Shown: positions 1 to 6,375 of the stretch, piece after piece
Numbering within the stretch: the first letter of the stretch is position 1
Layout: the number at the start of each line of letters is the position of its first letter
Source of the DNA: an uncultured Comamonadaceae bacterium
GTDB taxonomy: Bacteria > Pseudomonadota > Gammaproteobacteria > Burkholderiales > Burkholderiaceae_C
Direction of reading: 5' to 3'
Assembly (NCBI GenBank): GCA_937893415.1
Contig: CALBWZ010000418.1
Location: 1-10,311 of the forward strand
Length of the DNA stretch: 10,311 nt
Program-made: the position numbers and the translations under genes
Notes under the pieces: generated by a model
The model's input: the letters and a program-made list of their open reading frames with translations, nothing else
The model's database searches: none
What the model was told of the DNA's origin: nothing

Positions 1-1
1 C

Positions 2-919
2 GTGCTGATCGAGAACTACCGCCACGACACGTTGGCAAAGATGGGGTTGGGTTATGAGACATTAAAAGTGGTTAACCCTGGCCTCATATATACGGCTATA
101 TCTGGCTACGGTCGAACGGGCCCTTACGCCGAAAAACCTGGTTTTGATTTGATCGCGCAAGGCTTTGCTGGCTTGATGTCCATCACCGGTGAACCCAACC
201 GTCCGCCTGTTAAAACTGGCAATTCCGTGGCCGATATTTGTGCTGGTATTTTGGCTGCAACCGGTGTGTCTGCTGCTTATGCACACAAGCTAAAAACTGG
301 GGAGGGTCAGCAGGTTGAAACCTCGTTGATGGAGGCCGCATTGCATCAAACTTTTTGGCAGGCCTCCAGTTACTTTGCAACTGGTGAGTCGCCTGGACCA
401 ACTGGGTCTGCACACTTGCTCAGTGCTCCTTATCAAGCTTTTAAAACATTGGACGGTTGGATCAATATCGGTGGGGCAAATCAATCAAACTGGGAACGCA
501 TAGTGGGTGTGCTCGCCCAGCCTCAGTGGCTGCAAGACCCTAGGTTTGATACAAATACAGCCAGAATGCAACATGCGAATGTGTTGGCCGAAGTGATTGG
601 TGCGGAGTTGATTCTTAAAGACTGCGCCTATTGGTTGCAGGTGTTTGATGCAGCTGGTGTGCCTGCGGGGCCGGTTCATACCATTGGTCAAGCGTTAAGC
701 CATCCTCAGACATTGGCTAGAGACATGGTGGTTGAAGTAGATCACCCCACGCTGGGCGCTATGCAGACCTTGGGTTGCCCCATTCACTTTTCAGCCACGC
801 CTACCCAGATTGATAGAGCTGCTCCAGATTTAGGACAACACACGAAAGAAATCTTACTTTCTTATGGCTACACAGAAGCTGATGTGCAGGACATGTATGA
901 GCAGGGCAGTATTGCTTGA
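2..919 (+). CDS. Family III CoA-transferase (CaiB/BaiF), 5' truncated by window edge
   Basis: Members of this family move CoA between acyl-CoA and a free carboxylate, or racemise or dehydrate acyl-CoAs, in the cytoplasm. The visible 305 residues begin inside the family's N-terminal block (VLIENYRHDTLAKMGLGYE), so the real start lies upstream; full members are about 390-410 residues, so roughly 90-100 are missing. Recognisable blocks are SGYGRTGPYAEKPGFDL (about 34-50), the GxGQ-V segment (GEGQQVETSLMEAALH, 100-115), and a later PAGPVHTIGQALSHPQ stretch typical of the C-terminal lobe. The nucleophilic Asp of formyl-CoA transferase aligns by eye with Glu111. The reading frame is intact to the TGA at 917-919. 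The substrate cannot be told from sequence. Upstream neighbours are not visible; downstream lies a convergent small gene. The family call is firm, the exact enzyme unknown. Confidence 0.93.
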   Translation: MLIENYRHDTLAKMGLGYETLKVVNPGLIYTAISGYGRTGPYAEKPGFDLIAQGFAGLMSITGEPNRPPVKTGNSVADICAGILAATGVSAAYAHKLKTGEGQQVETSLMEAALHQTFWQASSYFATGESPGPTGSAHLLSAPYQAFKTLDGWINIGGANQSNWERIVGVLAQPQWLQDPRFDTNTARMQHANVLAEVIGAELILKDCAYWLQVFDAAGVPAGPVHTIGQALSHPQTLARDMVVEVDHPTLGAMQTLGCPIHFSATPTQIDRAAPDLGQHTKEILLSYGYTEADVQDMYEQGSIA

Positions 920-1000
920 TTGCTAGGTTGAGCAGGCCCTGATACCTGTGTTGCCCGTTGTTCATGGCCGCTTGCCACCACAGCCTGGGCGCACAAGCTG

Positions 1001-1129
1001 TTACCTGGACAACCACGTGTCGCCAAGACCATCGAAATGGGTGTTTCTGCTTGTCTCGGTGTTGCCCCAGTAGACACCGAAAGCAACGACAGCAACAACG
1101 ATGAGCAGTGCGAATATTTTCCTTTTCAT
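1001..1129 (-). CDS. Small single-pass membrane peptide, 42 residues, hypothetical
   Basis: I do not recognise this protein. Read on the minus strand, ATG at 1129-1127 is preceded by AAGGAG (1141-1136) with six bases between, an excellent ribosome binding site and the best in the window. The product starts MKRKIFALLIVVAVVAFGVYW: three basic residues, then an uninterrupted hydrophobic stretch (residues 5-21), then a polar tail with NTETSRNTHFDGLGDTWLSR and a TAA stop. This layout suggests one transmembrane helix with the N-terminus inside and a short periplasmic tail; a cleavable signal is less likely because no AXA site follows. It lies downstream of the acyl-CoA synthetase on the same strand (112 bases after its stop) and has its own promoter candidate. 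The tail frames remain open beyond the stop, so a frameshifted longer protein is possible but not indicated. Confidence 0.6.
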   Translation of the reverse strand: MKRKIFALLIVVAVVAFGVYWGNTETSRNTHFDGLGDTWLSR

Positions 1130-1139
1130 GAATAGCTCC

Positions 1140-1164
1140 TTACATGAAAGTGCAATACATGTAA
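1140..1164. repeat. Inverted repeat TTACATG-N11-CATGTAA before the small membrane gene
   Basis: Perfect seven-base arms, 1140-1146 and 1158-1164, are separated by eleven bases. In the minus-strand transcript the second arm runs straight into the AAGGAG of the small gene, so the dyad could be an operator covering the transcription start or an mRNA hairpin that limits ribosome access. Both readings are inference. Confidence 0.5.
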
Positions 1165-1166
1165 AG

Positions 1167-1194
1167 AAACTAACCCCATCGTAGGCTATGTCAA
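1167..1194 (-). promoter_or_regulatory. Candidate sigma70 promoter for the 42-residue peptide gene
   Basis: On the minus strand a perfect TTGACA (1194-1189) is followed after 16 bases by TAGTTT (1172-1167), a weak -10 with three of six consensus bases. Transcription would start near 1160, inside the inverted repeat at 1140-1164 and about 30 bases before the ATG. The -35 lies in the loop of a second dyad, GTAGGC-N13-GCCTAC (1181-1205), which could be an operator or a weak terminator after the acyl-CoA synthetase gene. The perfect -35 is the main support. Confidence 0.35.
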
Positions 1195-1241
1195 TGCGTG
1201 CCTACCCTAGTCGTGTTTGTAGCCCAGCGTTGGCGAACACA

Positions 1242-2921
1242 TTATTCCAAGTATTCATGCACTTGTAGCGCATTAATTTGTCGGCGTTCCGCTTCTTCAT
1301 GACGCAGTTGCACACGCCTAATTTTTCCTGAAATGGTTTTGGGCAGCTCGGTCACAAACGTGATGCGACGAACGCGCTTATAGGGTGCCAAGCGTTCTTT
1401 GGCAAATGTGAAAATCTCGCGCGCCAGTGCCTCACTGGGTTGTTGGTTGGCCGCCAAAATAACAAATGCTTTTGGGATGGTGTTGCGCACTGGGTCTGGG
1501 CTGGGTATCACAGCCACTTCCACCACGCTAGGGTGCTCAATCAGTGCGCTTTCAACTTCAAACGGGCTGATGCGGTAACCGGCTGATTTAAACACGTCGT
1601 CAGCCCGTCCAACAAAGGTAATGTAGCCATCGCTGTCGCGTTGTGCCACATCGCCGCAGTGGTAGTAGCCGTCGCGCATCACCTCCGCCGTTTTTTCTGG
1701 GCTGTCGGCGTAGCCCACCATCAAACCAACAGGTCTGGGTGACAGCGACAAGCACACCTCACCCTCGTCGCAGGCTATGCCCTCGGCATTGAGGAGTTCC
1801 ACGTGGTACCCGGGCAATGGCTTTCCCATTGAGCCAGCTTTGACAGCTTGGCCGGGTGAGTTGCCAATTTGTGCACAGGTCTCGGTTTGTCCGTATCCAT
1901 CGCGCAGTGTTAAGCCCCAGCTGTTTTGAATTTGATCGATGATTTCAGGGTTGAGTGGTTCACCCGCGCCGATGACTTCGCGCAACTGCAATTTGTCGCG
2001 GTAGCTGGCCAAATCTTCTTGAATCAACATGCGCCAAACTGTTGGCGCTGCACACAAACTGGTGATAGGACGCTTGCTTAGTTGTTCTAGTAACGCGGTC
2101 GCATTGAATCTGGCTGTGTTGTAAATAAAAATACCTGCACCTGCAATCCAAGGCGCAAAGAAACAACTCCACGCATGCTTAGCCCAGCCCGGAGAGGAGA
2201 TGTTTAAGTGCATATCGCCAGGCATTAAACCCAACCAATACATGGTCGATAAATGCCCAACTGGGTAGCTTTGCTGCGTATGCAACACCAGTTTGGGCAA
2301 CGCGGTTGTACCGGATGTAAAGTACAGCAGCATTGGGTCCTGTGCGTGCGTAATTCCCTGAGGTGTAAACACAGTAGGCGCGTTATAAGCGGCATCAAAG
2401 TTGATCCAACCGTCATGCGGTTCGCCCACACACAACCTTGTGAATGTCTGCGTGACCAAGGCAAATTTGTGTGTCTGAGCTGAGCCCACCACCACGTGCT
2501 TCACCTCGCCGCGCGTCATGCGGTCCACGATGTCTGTGTCGGTGAGCAGTGAGGTTGCTGGAATCACCACAGCGCCGAGTTTGAAGGCTCCCAACATGGT
2601 GTCCCACAGCGCCACCTCGTTGCCAAGAATCATCAGTATTTTGTCCCCTCTGCGAACGCCTTGCGCATGCAAAAAGTTTGCCACTTGCGAGGACCGCATA
2701 GACATGTCAGAAAAGCTGAGTTGTAACTCGTCGCCACCTTCTTCAACAATATGCAGGGCAGTGCGGTGGTTGTCAATTGCCATTTGGTCGAAGTGATCAA
2801 TGGCCCAATTGAACGCATTAAGTTGTGGCCAAGTGAACTCGCGTATTGCCGCTTCATAGTCGGTTCTGTGCCGTATCAGCAAGTCTCGTGCAGCCCAAAA
2901 AGCTTGAGTTGAAGTTGTCAT
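1242..2921 (-). CDS. AMP-forming acyl-CoA synthetase, ACSM (medium-chain) type
   Basis: A cytoplasmic ligase that adenylates a carboxylic acid with ATP and transfers the acyl group to CoA. All ANL-superfamily core motifs are present in 559 residues: the phosphate loop YFTSGTTALPK (200-210), GWAKHAWSCFFAPW (245-258), a pattern I associate with ACSM medium-chain ligases, GAGEPLNPE (318-326), DGYGQTETC (341-349), the CGD aspartate (D424), the hinge GRADDVFKSAGYRI (438-451) and PKTISGKIRR (527-536) with the catalytic lysine K533. The length fits the family. The ATG at 2921 has AAGGG (2931-2927) five bases upstream. The gene follows an alpha/beta hydrolase by 151 bases on the same strand and has a separate promoter candidate. 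Likely substrates are medium-chain fatty or aromatic acids; sequence alone cannot choose. One local change is Ala for the usual Gly after SGTT (A207), tolerated in the family. Confidence 0.95.
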   Translation of the reverse strand: MTTSTQAFWAARDLLIRHRTDYEAAIREFTWPQLNAFNWAIDHFDQMAIDNHRTALHIVEEGGDELQLSFSDMSMRSSQVANFLHAQGVRRGDKILMILGNEVALWDTMLGAFKLGAVVIPATSLLTDTDIVDRMTRGEVKHVVVGSAQTHKFALVTQTFTRLCVGEPHDGWINFDAAYNAPTVFTPQGITHAQDPMLLYFTSGTTALPKLVLHTQQSYPVGHLSTMYWLGLMPGDMHLNISSPGWAKHAWSCFFAPWIAGAGIFIYNTARFNATALLEQLSKRPITSLCAAPTVWRMLIQEDLASYRDKLQLREVIGAGEPLNPEIIDQIQNSWGLTLRDGYGQTETCAQIGNSPGQAVKAGSMGKPLPGYHVELLNAEGIACDEGEVCLSLSPRPVGLMVGYADSPEKTAEVMRDGYYHCGDVAQRDSDGYITFVGRADDVFKSAGYRISPFEVESALIEHPSVVEVAVIPSPDPVRNTIPKAFVILAANQQPSEALAREIFTFAKERLAPYKRVRRITFVTELPKTISGKIRRVQLRHEEAERRQINALQVHEYLE

Positions 2922-2949
2922 GTCAGCCCTTACGTGTGGTTCAAATCAG

Positions 2950-3009
2950 CTATGTGTGTGGGGCAAGTCAACCTGACCCTCACATAGTTTAAAACCACAT
3001 ACTCATCAA
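2950..3009 (-). promoter_or_regulatory. Candidate promoter with overlapping dyad before the acyl-CoA synthetase
   Basis: On the minus strand TTGATG (3009-3004) and TATGTG (2986-2981) are 17 bases apart, a moderate sigma70-like pair. The -10 lies in one arm of an imperfect inverted repeat, CTATGTG (2950-2956) and CACATAG (2981-2987), with inner GGG/CCC pairing. The dyad sits 29-66 bases before the ATG. A regulator bound there would cover the -10 and start site, so acid-responsive repression is a reasonable inference. Alternatively the dyad is a terminator of the upstream hydrolase gene, but a clear T-run is missing. Confidence 0.3.
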
Positions 3010-3072
3010 CAATGTTGCAAACGTCAAGCGCCTACAAGACTCGTTGGTGGGTCGTCTTTGTGCCAAGAGCAG

Positions 3073-3933
3073 TCATATTGATGCCCTTTTTTCTGTGGCA
3101 TGGATAAACGCCACCACGCGCTGGTTGAATGCGCTGGCGTGTTCAATCATGGGCACATGGCCGCATGAGTCAATGACCCACGTTTCGGTTTGAGGCATGA
3201 GACTGCTCAGCACACCTAGTTGCTCTACGGGCAAGAAGACATCCTGCTTGCCCCAAATGGCAAACGCTGGTGTTTTTATTTGGCGCACTTTGTCGTGTAA
3301 CACCGCCATGGGCCCTGGTAAAAATCCTTTAAACGAGATGCCAGTGCGCAGTATTTTTAAAAACACGGCAGTGGCACCTGGCAGTTTTGCCAGCGCCACT
3401 TTGTCGGCAATGATGGCAGGCGTGACATGCGACTTGTCTACAAACGCCATGCGCCATACCAGGGTCATACTTGCCGGGTTGGGCCTGGTTAGCCACTCGC
3501 CTATGACTGGCAAGCTGGCCAGCCTAAAGTTAAACAGGGTCTTTTTTCCCAGGCCAGCAGGCGCAGCTAAAGTCAGCGATAACACGCGCTGTGGTGCCAG
3601 TGCTGCAGCTTCTAGCGCCACGAGTCCACCCATAGAATTGCCAACCAAGTGGGCTTGCCCTGTACCCAATGCGCTCATAAAGTCGAGTACAAACTGGGCA
3701 CTTGCTTCGCCGCTATAAGCCCAGTCTATGGGCTTGTCGCTGAGCCCATGGCCCAACAGGTCTAATGCATAAACCGTGTGCTCACGGGACAGCGCTTCTA
3801 TGTTGTGCGCCCATTCCGCCACCGAACACGATATGCCGTGGATCAGCATGACCACTGAGCCAGCAGTGCCCATGGTCCAATACCGTACCTTGAAGCCCTG
3901 CACTTGAATAAACTGGTCTTGTGGTCTGATCAT
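3073..3933 (-). CDS. Alpha/beta hydrolase with GNSMGG nucleophile elbow
   Basis: A cytoplasmic hydrolase of 286 residues from the ATG at 3933. It has an HG oxyanion turn (IHGISCSVAEW, His32-Gly33), DLLGHGLSDKP (58-68), the nucleophile elbow GNSMGG with Ser100, the acid in WGKQDVFLP (Asp231) and the catalytic histidine in CGHVPMIEH (His259). GNSMGG resembles the elbow of C-C bond hydrolases of aromatic meta-cleavage pathways (MhpC/BphD type), but lactonases and esterases share it, so the substrate is open. The frame stays open upstream to a TTG at 3963; I prefer the ATG because a TATAAG -10 (3971-3966) would place the start of transcription near 3959. Neither start has a clear Shine-Dalgarno; TTG at 3954 with AAGGG nine bases upstream is an alternative. 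It is divergent from the DehI homologue and precedes the acyl-CoA synthetase. Confidence 0.88.
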   Translation of the reverse strand: MIRPQDQFIQVQGFKVRYWTMGTAGSVVMLIHGISCSVAEWAHNIEALSREHTVYALDLLGHGLSDKPIDWAYSGEASAQFVLDFMSALGTGQAHLVGNSMGGLVALEAAALAPQRVLSLTLAAPAGLGKKTLFNFRLASLPVIGEWLTRPNPASMTLVWRMAFVDKSHVTPAIIADKVALAKLPGATAVFLKILRTGISFKGFLPGPMAVLHDKVRQIKTPAFAIWGKQDVFLPVEQLGVLSSLMPQTETWVIDSCGHVPMIEHASAFNQRVVAFIHATEKRASI

Positions 3934-3965
3934 GCACAAAGTGTAGACGCTCAACGGTATCAACC

Positions 3966-3971
3966 CTTATA
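3966..3971 (-). promoter_or_regulatory. Candidate -10 element (TATAAG) for the hydrolase gene
   Basis: TATAAG matches five of six consensus bases on the minus strand and sits 33 bases before the preferred ATG. No good -35 lies 16-18 bases upstream, so an activator might be needed. The divergent intergenic stretch 3934-4041 must also hold the start signals for the DehI homologue on the plus strand, where I find only a weak pair (TTGTGT 3975-3980, TATGTA 3999-4004, spacing 18). Confidence 0.3.
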
Positions 3972-4041
3972 CTTTTGTGTGTGCCAGCCACTGATTCATA
4001 TGTAGTGTGTCTTGGCGCGTTACAACCTGAGTATTCCAACG

Positions 4042-4905
4042 ATGTTGCGCAGCAAACCTACCCCTATTCCTGCTATCAGACCTGTGCCAGAGTACGCGGC
4101 AGATGACACGTTGTCAGCAGTTTATGCACGAACCATGGATGGGTTTGGTGTGCCTTGGATGGGCGTCGTGGCCATGGCATTTGCGCATTACCCACATTTT
4201 TATAAACAGTTGTGGTCAGGGTTCGAGCCTGTTGTTGTCTCTAAAGAATTTGATGATGCATGCAAAGAGTTGCGCGCTGTAGCCGAGGTTCAAGCGCAGT
4301 TGCTGCAGCCGCCATCTTTGTTACCCAACCTGCAGGCCATGGGCTACAGCCCGACAGAGCTTGATGAGGTACGGGCTTGCAACGAGGTGTTTTCTGCCGG
4401 AAATATGCCCTATGTGCTGCTGGCTACACGTGCGAGGTTGCTGCTGGAGGGGCACGACTGGAGCACTGGCGCTGCGCCATCGCTGCGCACGTCGCTTGTT
4501 ACAAGGTTTGCCAAGCCCATGCTCATTGAGCAACACCACGCAGACCCTACTACGCGGGATGTGTATGCCGATATTCGCGCAACGCTGGGGCTGCCATTTG
4601 TCAACACCGACTACCGCGCTTTCGCCCGTTGGCCCAGTTGCTTCAACGCGGGGTGGGCTGATCTGAGGCAGGCCGCGCTAAGTGAGTCTTACGAGCCAGT
4701 TGTTAAGGTCGTTCACGACAAGGCCGTTGCGTTGGCAAGCGCACTGCCCAACCCCAGCGGTTTGACTGTTGCAGACTTGATCGCTGCAGCCAAGCGCGAT
4801 GCACCATGTCAAGAGGTGCTGGAAGTCGTTAAGTTATTCCAGTGGCTCTTACCAGGCTTGGTGGTCAATGTGGCTTTTTTACGCGCACAATTGGCAGCGG
4901 CCTAG
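4042..4905 (+). CDS. DehI-family (group I) 2-haloacid dehalogenase homologue
   Basis: DehI enzymes hydrolyse D- and L-2-haloalkanoic acids to hydroxy acids using an Asp-activated water. Counted from the ATG at 4042 the protein has 287 residues; Pseudomonas putida PP3 DehI, as I recall it, has about 296 with Asn114 and Asp189 at the active site. Here Asn121 (SAGNMPYVLLATR) and Asp190 (GLPFVNTDYRAFARWP) are the likely equivalents. The two halves resemble each other: VYARTMDGFGVPW...AFAHYPHFYKQLW (from residue 27) against VYADIRATLGLPF...AFARWPSCFNAGW (from 174), matching the known pseudo-dimer fold; the Asp is in the second copy only. The frame is open back to TTG 4012, but neither start has a good ribosome binding site and ATG is preferred. 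It is divergent from the hydrolase and convergent with the YHYH gene, so it is probably monocistronic. Activity is not proven: many environmental relatives are only annotated by homology. Confidence 0.85.
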   Translation: MLRSKPTPIPAIRPVPEYAADDTLSAVYARTMDGFGVPWMGVVAMAFAHYPHFYKQLWSGFEPVVVSKEFDDACKELRAVAEVQAQLLQPPSLLPNLQAMGYSPTELDEVRACNEVFSAGNMPYVLLATRARLLLEGHDWSTGAAPSLRTSLVTRFAKPMLIEQHHADPTTRDVYADIRATLGLPFVNTDYRAFARWPSCFNAGWADLRQAALSESYEPVVKVVHDKAVALASALPNPSGLTVADLIAAAKRDAPCQEVLEVVKLFQWLLPGLVVNVAFLRAQLAAA

Positions 4906-4960
4906 GCTGGTAAAGCCCAATGCATGCGCGGCAGGTCACAAACGCAACACAGCTGGTGGG

Positions 4961-6064
4961 TCATTGTTTTTTAGTCGGCTGTTTGCCTTTGTCAGTCTGT
5001 GCTGGGCCAAAGTATGCAAACGTGGTGTTGAATGACGACACATCAAAAGCAGCTGGGCAGGCTGACGTTTCTAGCTCGTAATACGCAACGCGGCCTCTAA
5101 ACGTGGAACGTCTATCGGCTTCCTCAAAATTGCCGTAGCAGTGTGCATTGCAGTAGAAAATGGTCACTTTCTCATTTCTCAGCTCAGTCACTGAACCGTC
5201 GGTAGTCAGCAGCTGTTCTTTTTGAAGCGTCCCTTGCATCACCCTACAAACGTCATTGCCAACCACTTGATCTTTATAAGAGCTCACGCTTATGCGAAGC
5301 GGCAAACCCGTTATTTCCTTGCCATTTTTGTTGAGTCGCATGTTAAAGCGGTCTTTGGCAAAGCCTGTTGGCTCGCCGTTAAAGCAATTCAGTATGTCCC
5401 AATCAGAAGTGGTTTTAACGTTGTAAAAATACTGCCCTGTACTGTCCACCATGCCGCGGCAAGCATCTAGCTCGTTTTCTACGGTGTTGGCTTTGTCAAA
5501 CCAGCCTAAAGCATGGATGGGGTAGCCGTCCATTGCAAAGCCAATGGGGCGCTTCTCTTGTTCAATGGCTACTTCCCCCAACTGTTGAATTAAGCACAGC
5601 GGTGCAATGTGGTAGTGGTAATCATCGCCACGACCTGCATGTCCGCCACATTCATCCAGCTCACCTGCTGCCAAAGCGTTGGGACGTAACCCCGTTGCAC
5701 GGTCAACTGGGCCTTGCGTGGTGGGGTGAAATAACGGAACGCCATTAACCGCAACACCAATTGGGCCAGAGTCGGGTTTGATTTTTTGAGTCGCAACTAT
5801 GGGCTGGCGGGTGATTTCAAACTGGTAGTCGTGTGCAACTGGAAACTGTTGGTTGGTCGCCGTGATGCCCAGCATCAACGTGTGATCCTTAGCGGGAAGA
5901 CCTATCGACGAAAATTTGATATGTTTGTCACTGCAGCGAACGCCGCTGGCTTCTTGGGTGAAATAAGCTTCATCGCAATGGTCATTGCCAACCGTATGCG
6001 CGTGAGCAAGATTCAACCATACAGCCCCAGTCAGTATGAGCAGGCTGTTCAGTGGTGATGGCAT
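4961..6064 (-). CDS. Exported YHYH-domain protein, cysteine rich
   Basis: A 367-residue precursor. The ATG at 6064 has AGAGG shortly upstream and opens a signal peptide (MPSPLNSLLILTGAVWLNLAHA) with a likely cut after AHA22, so the protein is periplasmic or secreted. The YHYH family is named for the tetrad seen here at 149-152 in DECGGHAGRGDDYHYHIAPLC (137-157); PIGFAMDGYPIHALG (173-187) is the second family hallmark. A later FYCNAHCYGNFEE (303-315) has Cys, His, Cys spacing that could bind metal. Ten cysteines in the precursor suggest disulfides or metal sites. The function of the family is unknown to me; the His-rich core suggests metal binding. It stands alone: convergent with the DehI homologue and divergent from cho. 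The tail is lysine rich (KGKQPTKKQ) and probably disordered. Confidence 0.85.
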   Translation of the reverse strand: MPSPLNSLLILTGAVWLNLAHAHTVGNDHCDEAYFTQEASGVRCSDKHIKFSSIGLPAKDHTLMLGITATNQQFPVAHDYQFEITRQPIVATQKIKPDSGPIGVAVNGVPLFHPTTQGPVDRATGLRPNALAAGELDECGGHAGRGDDYHYHIAPLCLIQQLGEVAIEQEKRPIGFAMDGYPIHALGWFDKANTVENELDACRGMVDSTGQYFYNVKTTSDWDILNCFNGEPTGFAKDRFNMRLNKNGKEITGLPLRISVSSYKDQVVGNDVCRVMQGTLQKEQLLTTDGSVTELRNEKVTIFYCNAHCYGNFEEADRRSTFRGRVAYYELETSACPAAFDVSSFNTTFAYFGPAQTDKGKQPTKKQ

Positions 6065-6116
6065 GGAGGTACCTCTTTTTGTTTCAACGGCGTCAGGTTA
6101 GACAACCAATACCGAA

Positions 6117-6140
6117 ATTTTACGTCTGCAAAGCCGGCTT
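6117..6140 (-). promoter_or_regulatory. Candidate -10 and palindromic operator for the YHYH gene
   Basis: On the minus strand TAAAAT (6122-6117) matches five of six -10 bases, 52 bases before the ATG. Eight bases upstream lies the perfect ten-base palindrome AAGCCGGCTT (6131-6140), that is, in the spacer where a repressor would block polymerase. No good -35 is visible. The rest of 6065-6282 holds no convincing gene, RNA or terminator. Confidence 0.25.
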
Positions 6141-6262
6141 CAGCCCTGCCTGTCAGCACACAATTGCGGGTTATTTTTTAGCTTATCTGTCAACTGCACA
6201 GCTCGGAGCCTTCGCAGAAAGGGACACGGTTTAAAACAAAAAAAGACACACAAAGTGCAGTA

Positions 6263-6313
6263 CCAATTGTCGAGGAAGTAACATGATGAGGCTTTCGAAA
6301 CCAGACCAATTGG
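6263..6313. repeat. Paired CCAATTG elements around the mini-ORF start
   Basis: ACCAATTG occurs at 6262-6269 and again at 6305-6312 as ACCAATTGG. Because CAATTG is self-complementary, 6263-6269 can pair with 6307-6313 over seven bases, placing the ribosome binding site and ATG of the mini-ORF in a loop of 37 bases. It may be a protein-binding pair, an mRNA structure or chance. Confidence 0.3.
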
Positions 6314-6354
6314 CCCCCATACGCTGCGCACTTTTTTTGTGCGTGGCTGTTTAG
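6283..6354 (+). CDS. Possible 23-residue leader peptide upstream of cho
   Basis: ATG at 6283 (followed by a second ATG) has GAGGAAG (6272-6278) at a good distance, a clearly better ribosome binding site than that of cho. It encodes MMRLSKPDQLAPIRCALFLCVAV and stops at TAG 6352-6354. The same frame continues through seven further codons directly into the ATG of cho at 6376, so only this stop separates the two. Within it the RNA can form a small hairpin, CGCAC-T7-GTGCG (6327-6343). The stop overlaps the SOS box. It could be a real leader peptide that couples translation to cho, an old N-terminal extension cut off by the stop, or chance. I do not recognise the peptide. Confidence 0.3.
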   Translation: MMRLSKPDQLAPIRCALFLCVAV

Positions 6355-6362
6355 ACATTCAG
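6347..6362. promoter_or_regulatory. Candidate LexA (SOS) box upstream of cho
   Basis: CTGTTTAGACATTCAG has the spacing of the gamma/betaproteobacterial LexA operator (CTG-N10-CAG); compared with CTGTATATATATACAG, 12 of 16 positions agree, and the left half CTGT is perfect. It ends 13 bases before the cho ATG. E. coli cho is a LexA-controlled damage-inducible gene, so finding such a box exactly here is strong context support. The promoter itself is not clear; the box would lie at or just after the start site if transcription begins upstream. Confidence 0.6.
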
Positions 6363-6375
6363 TCATTTATCAGCC

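Noticed and set aside
801..1098. Longer minus-strand open frames beyond the small membrane gene
   Set aside because: They run antisense into the CoA-transferase, begin at weak starts without a ribosome binding site and show no recognisable domain.
2518..2796. 92-residue plus-strand ORF antisense to the acyl-CoA synthetase
   Set aside because: It mirrors codon structure of the real gene and has no recognisable domain or start signal.
3011..3106. Plus-strand 31-codon ORF (MLQTSSAYKTRWW...) between the synthetase and hydrolase genes
   Set aside because: No ribosome binding site and it is antisense to the 3' end of the hydrolase gene.
4906..4975. Bidirectional terminator between the convergent DehI and YHYH genes
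   Set aside because: There is a T-run at 4967-4972 but no stable stem before it; GGCT/AGCC near 4909 is only four base pairs.
6187..6201. CTGTCAACTGCACAG as a second SOS box upstream of cho
   Set aside because: The half sites are good but the spacing is CTG-N9-CAG, one base short of the LexA operator.
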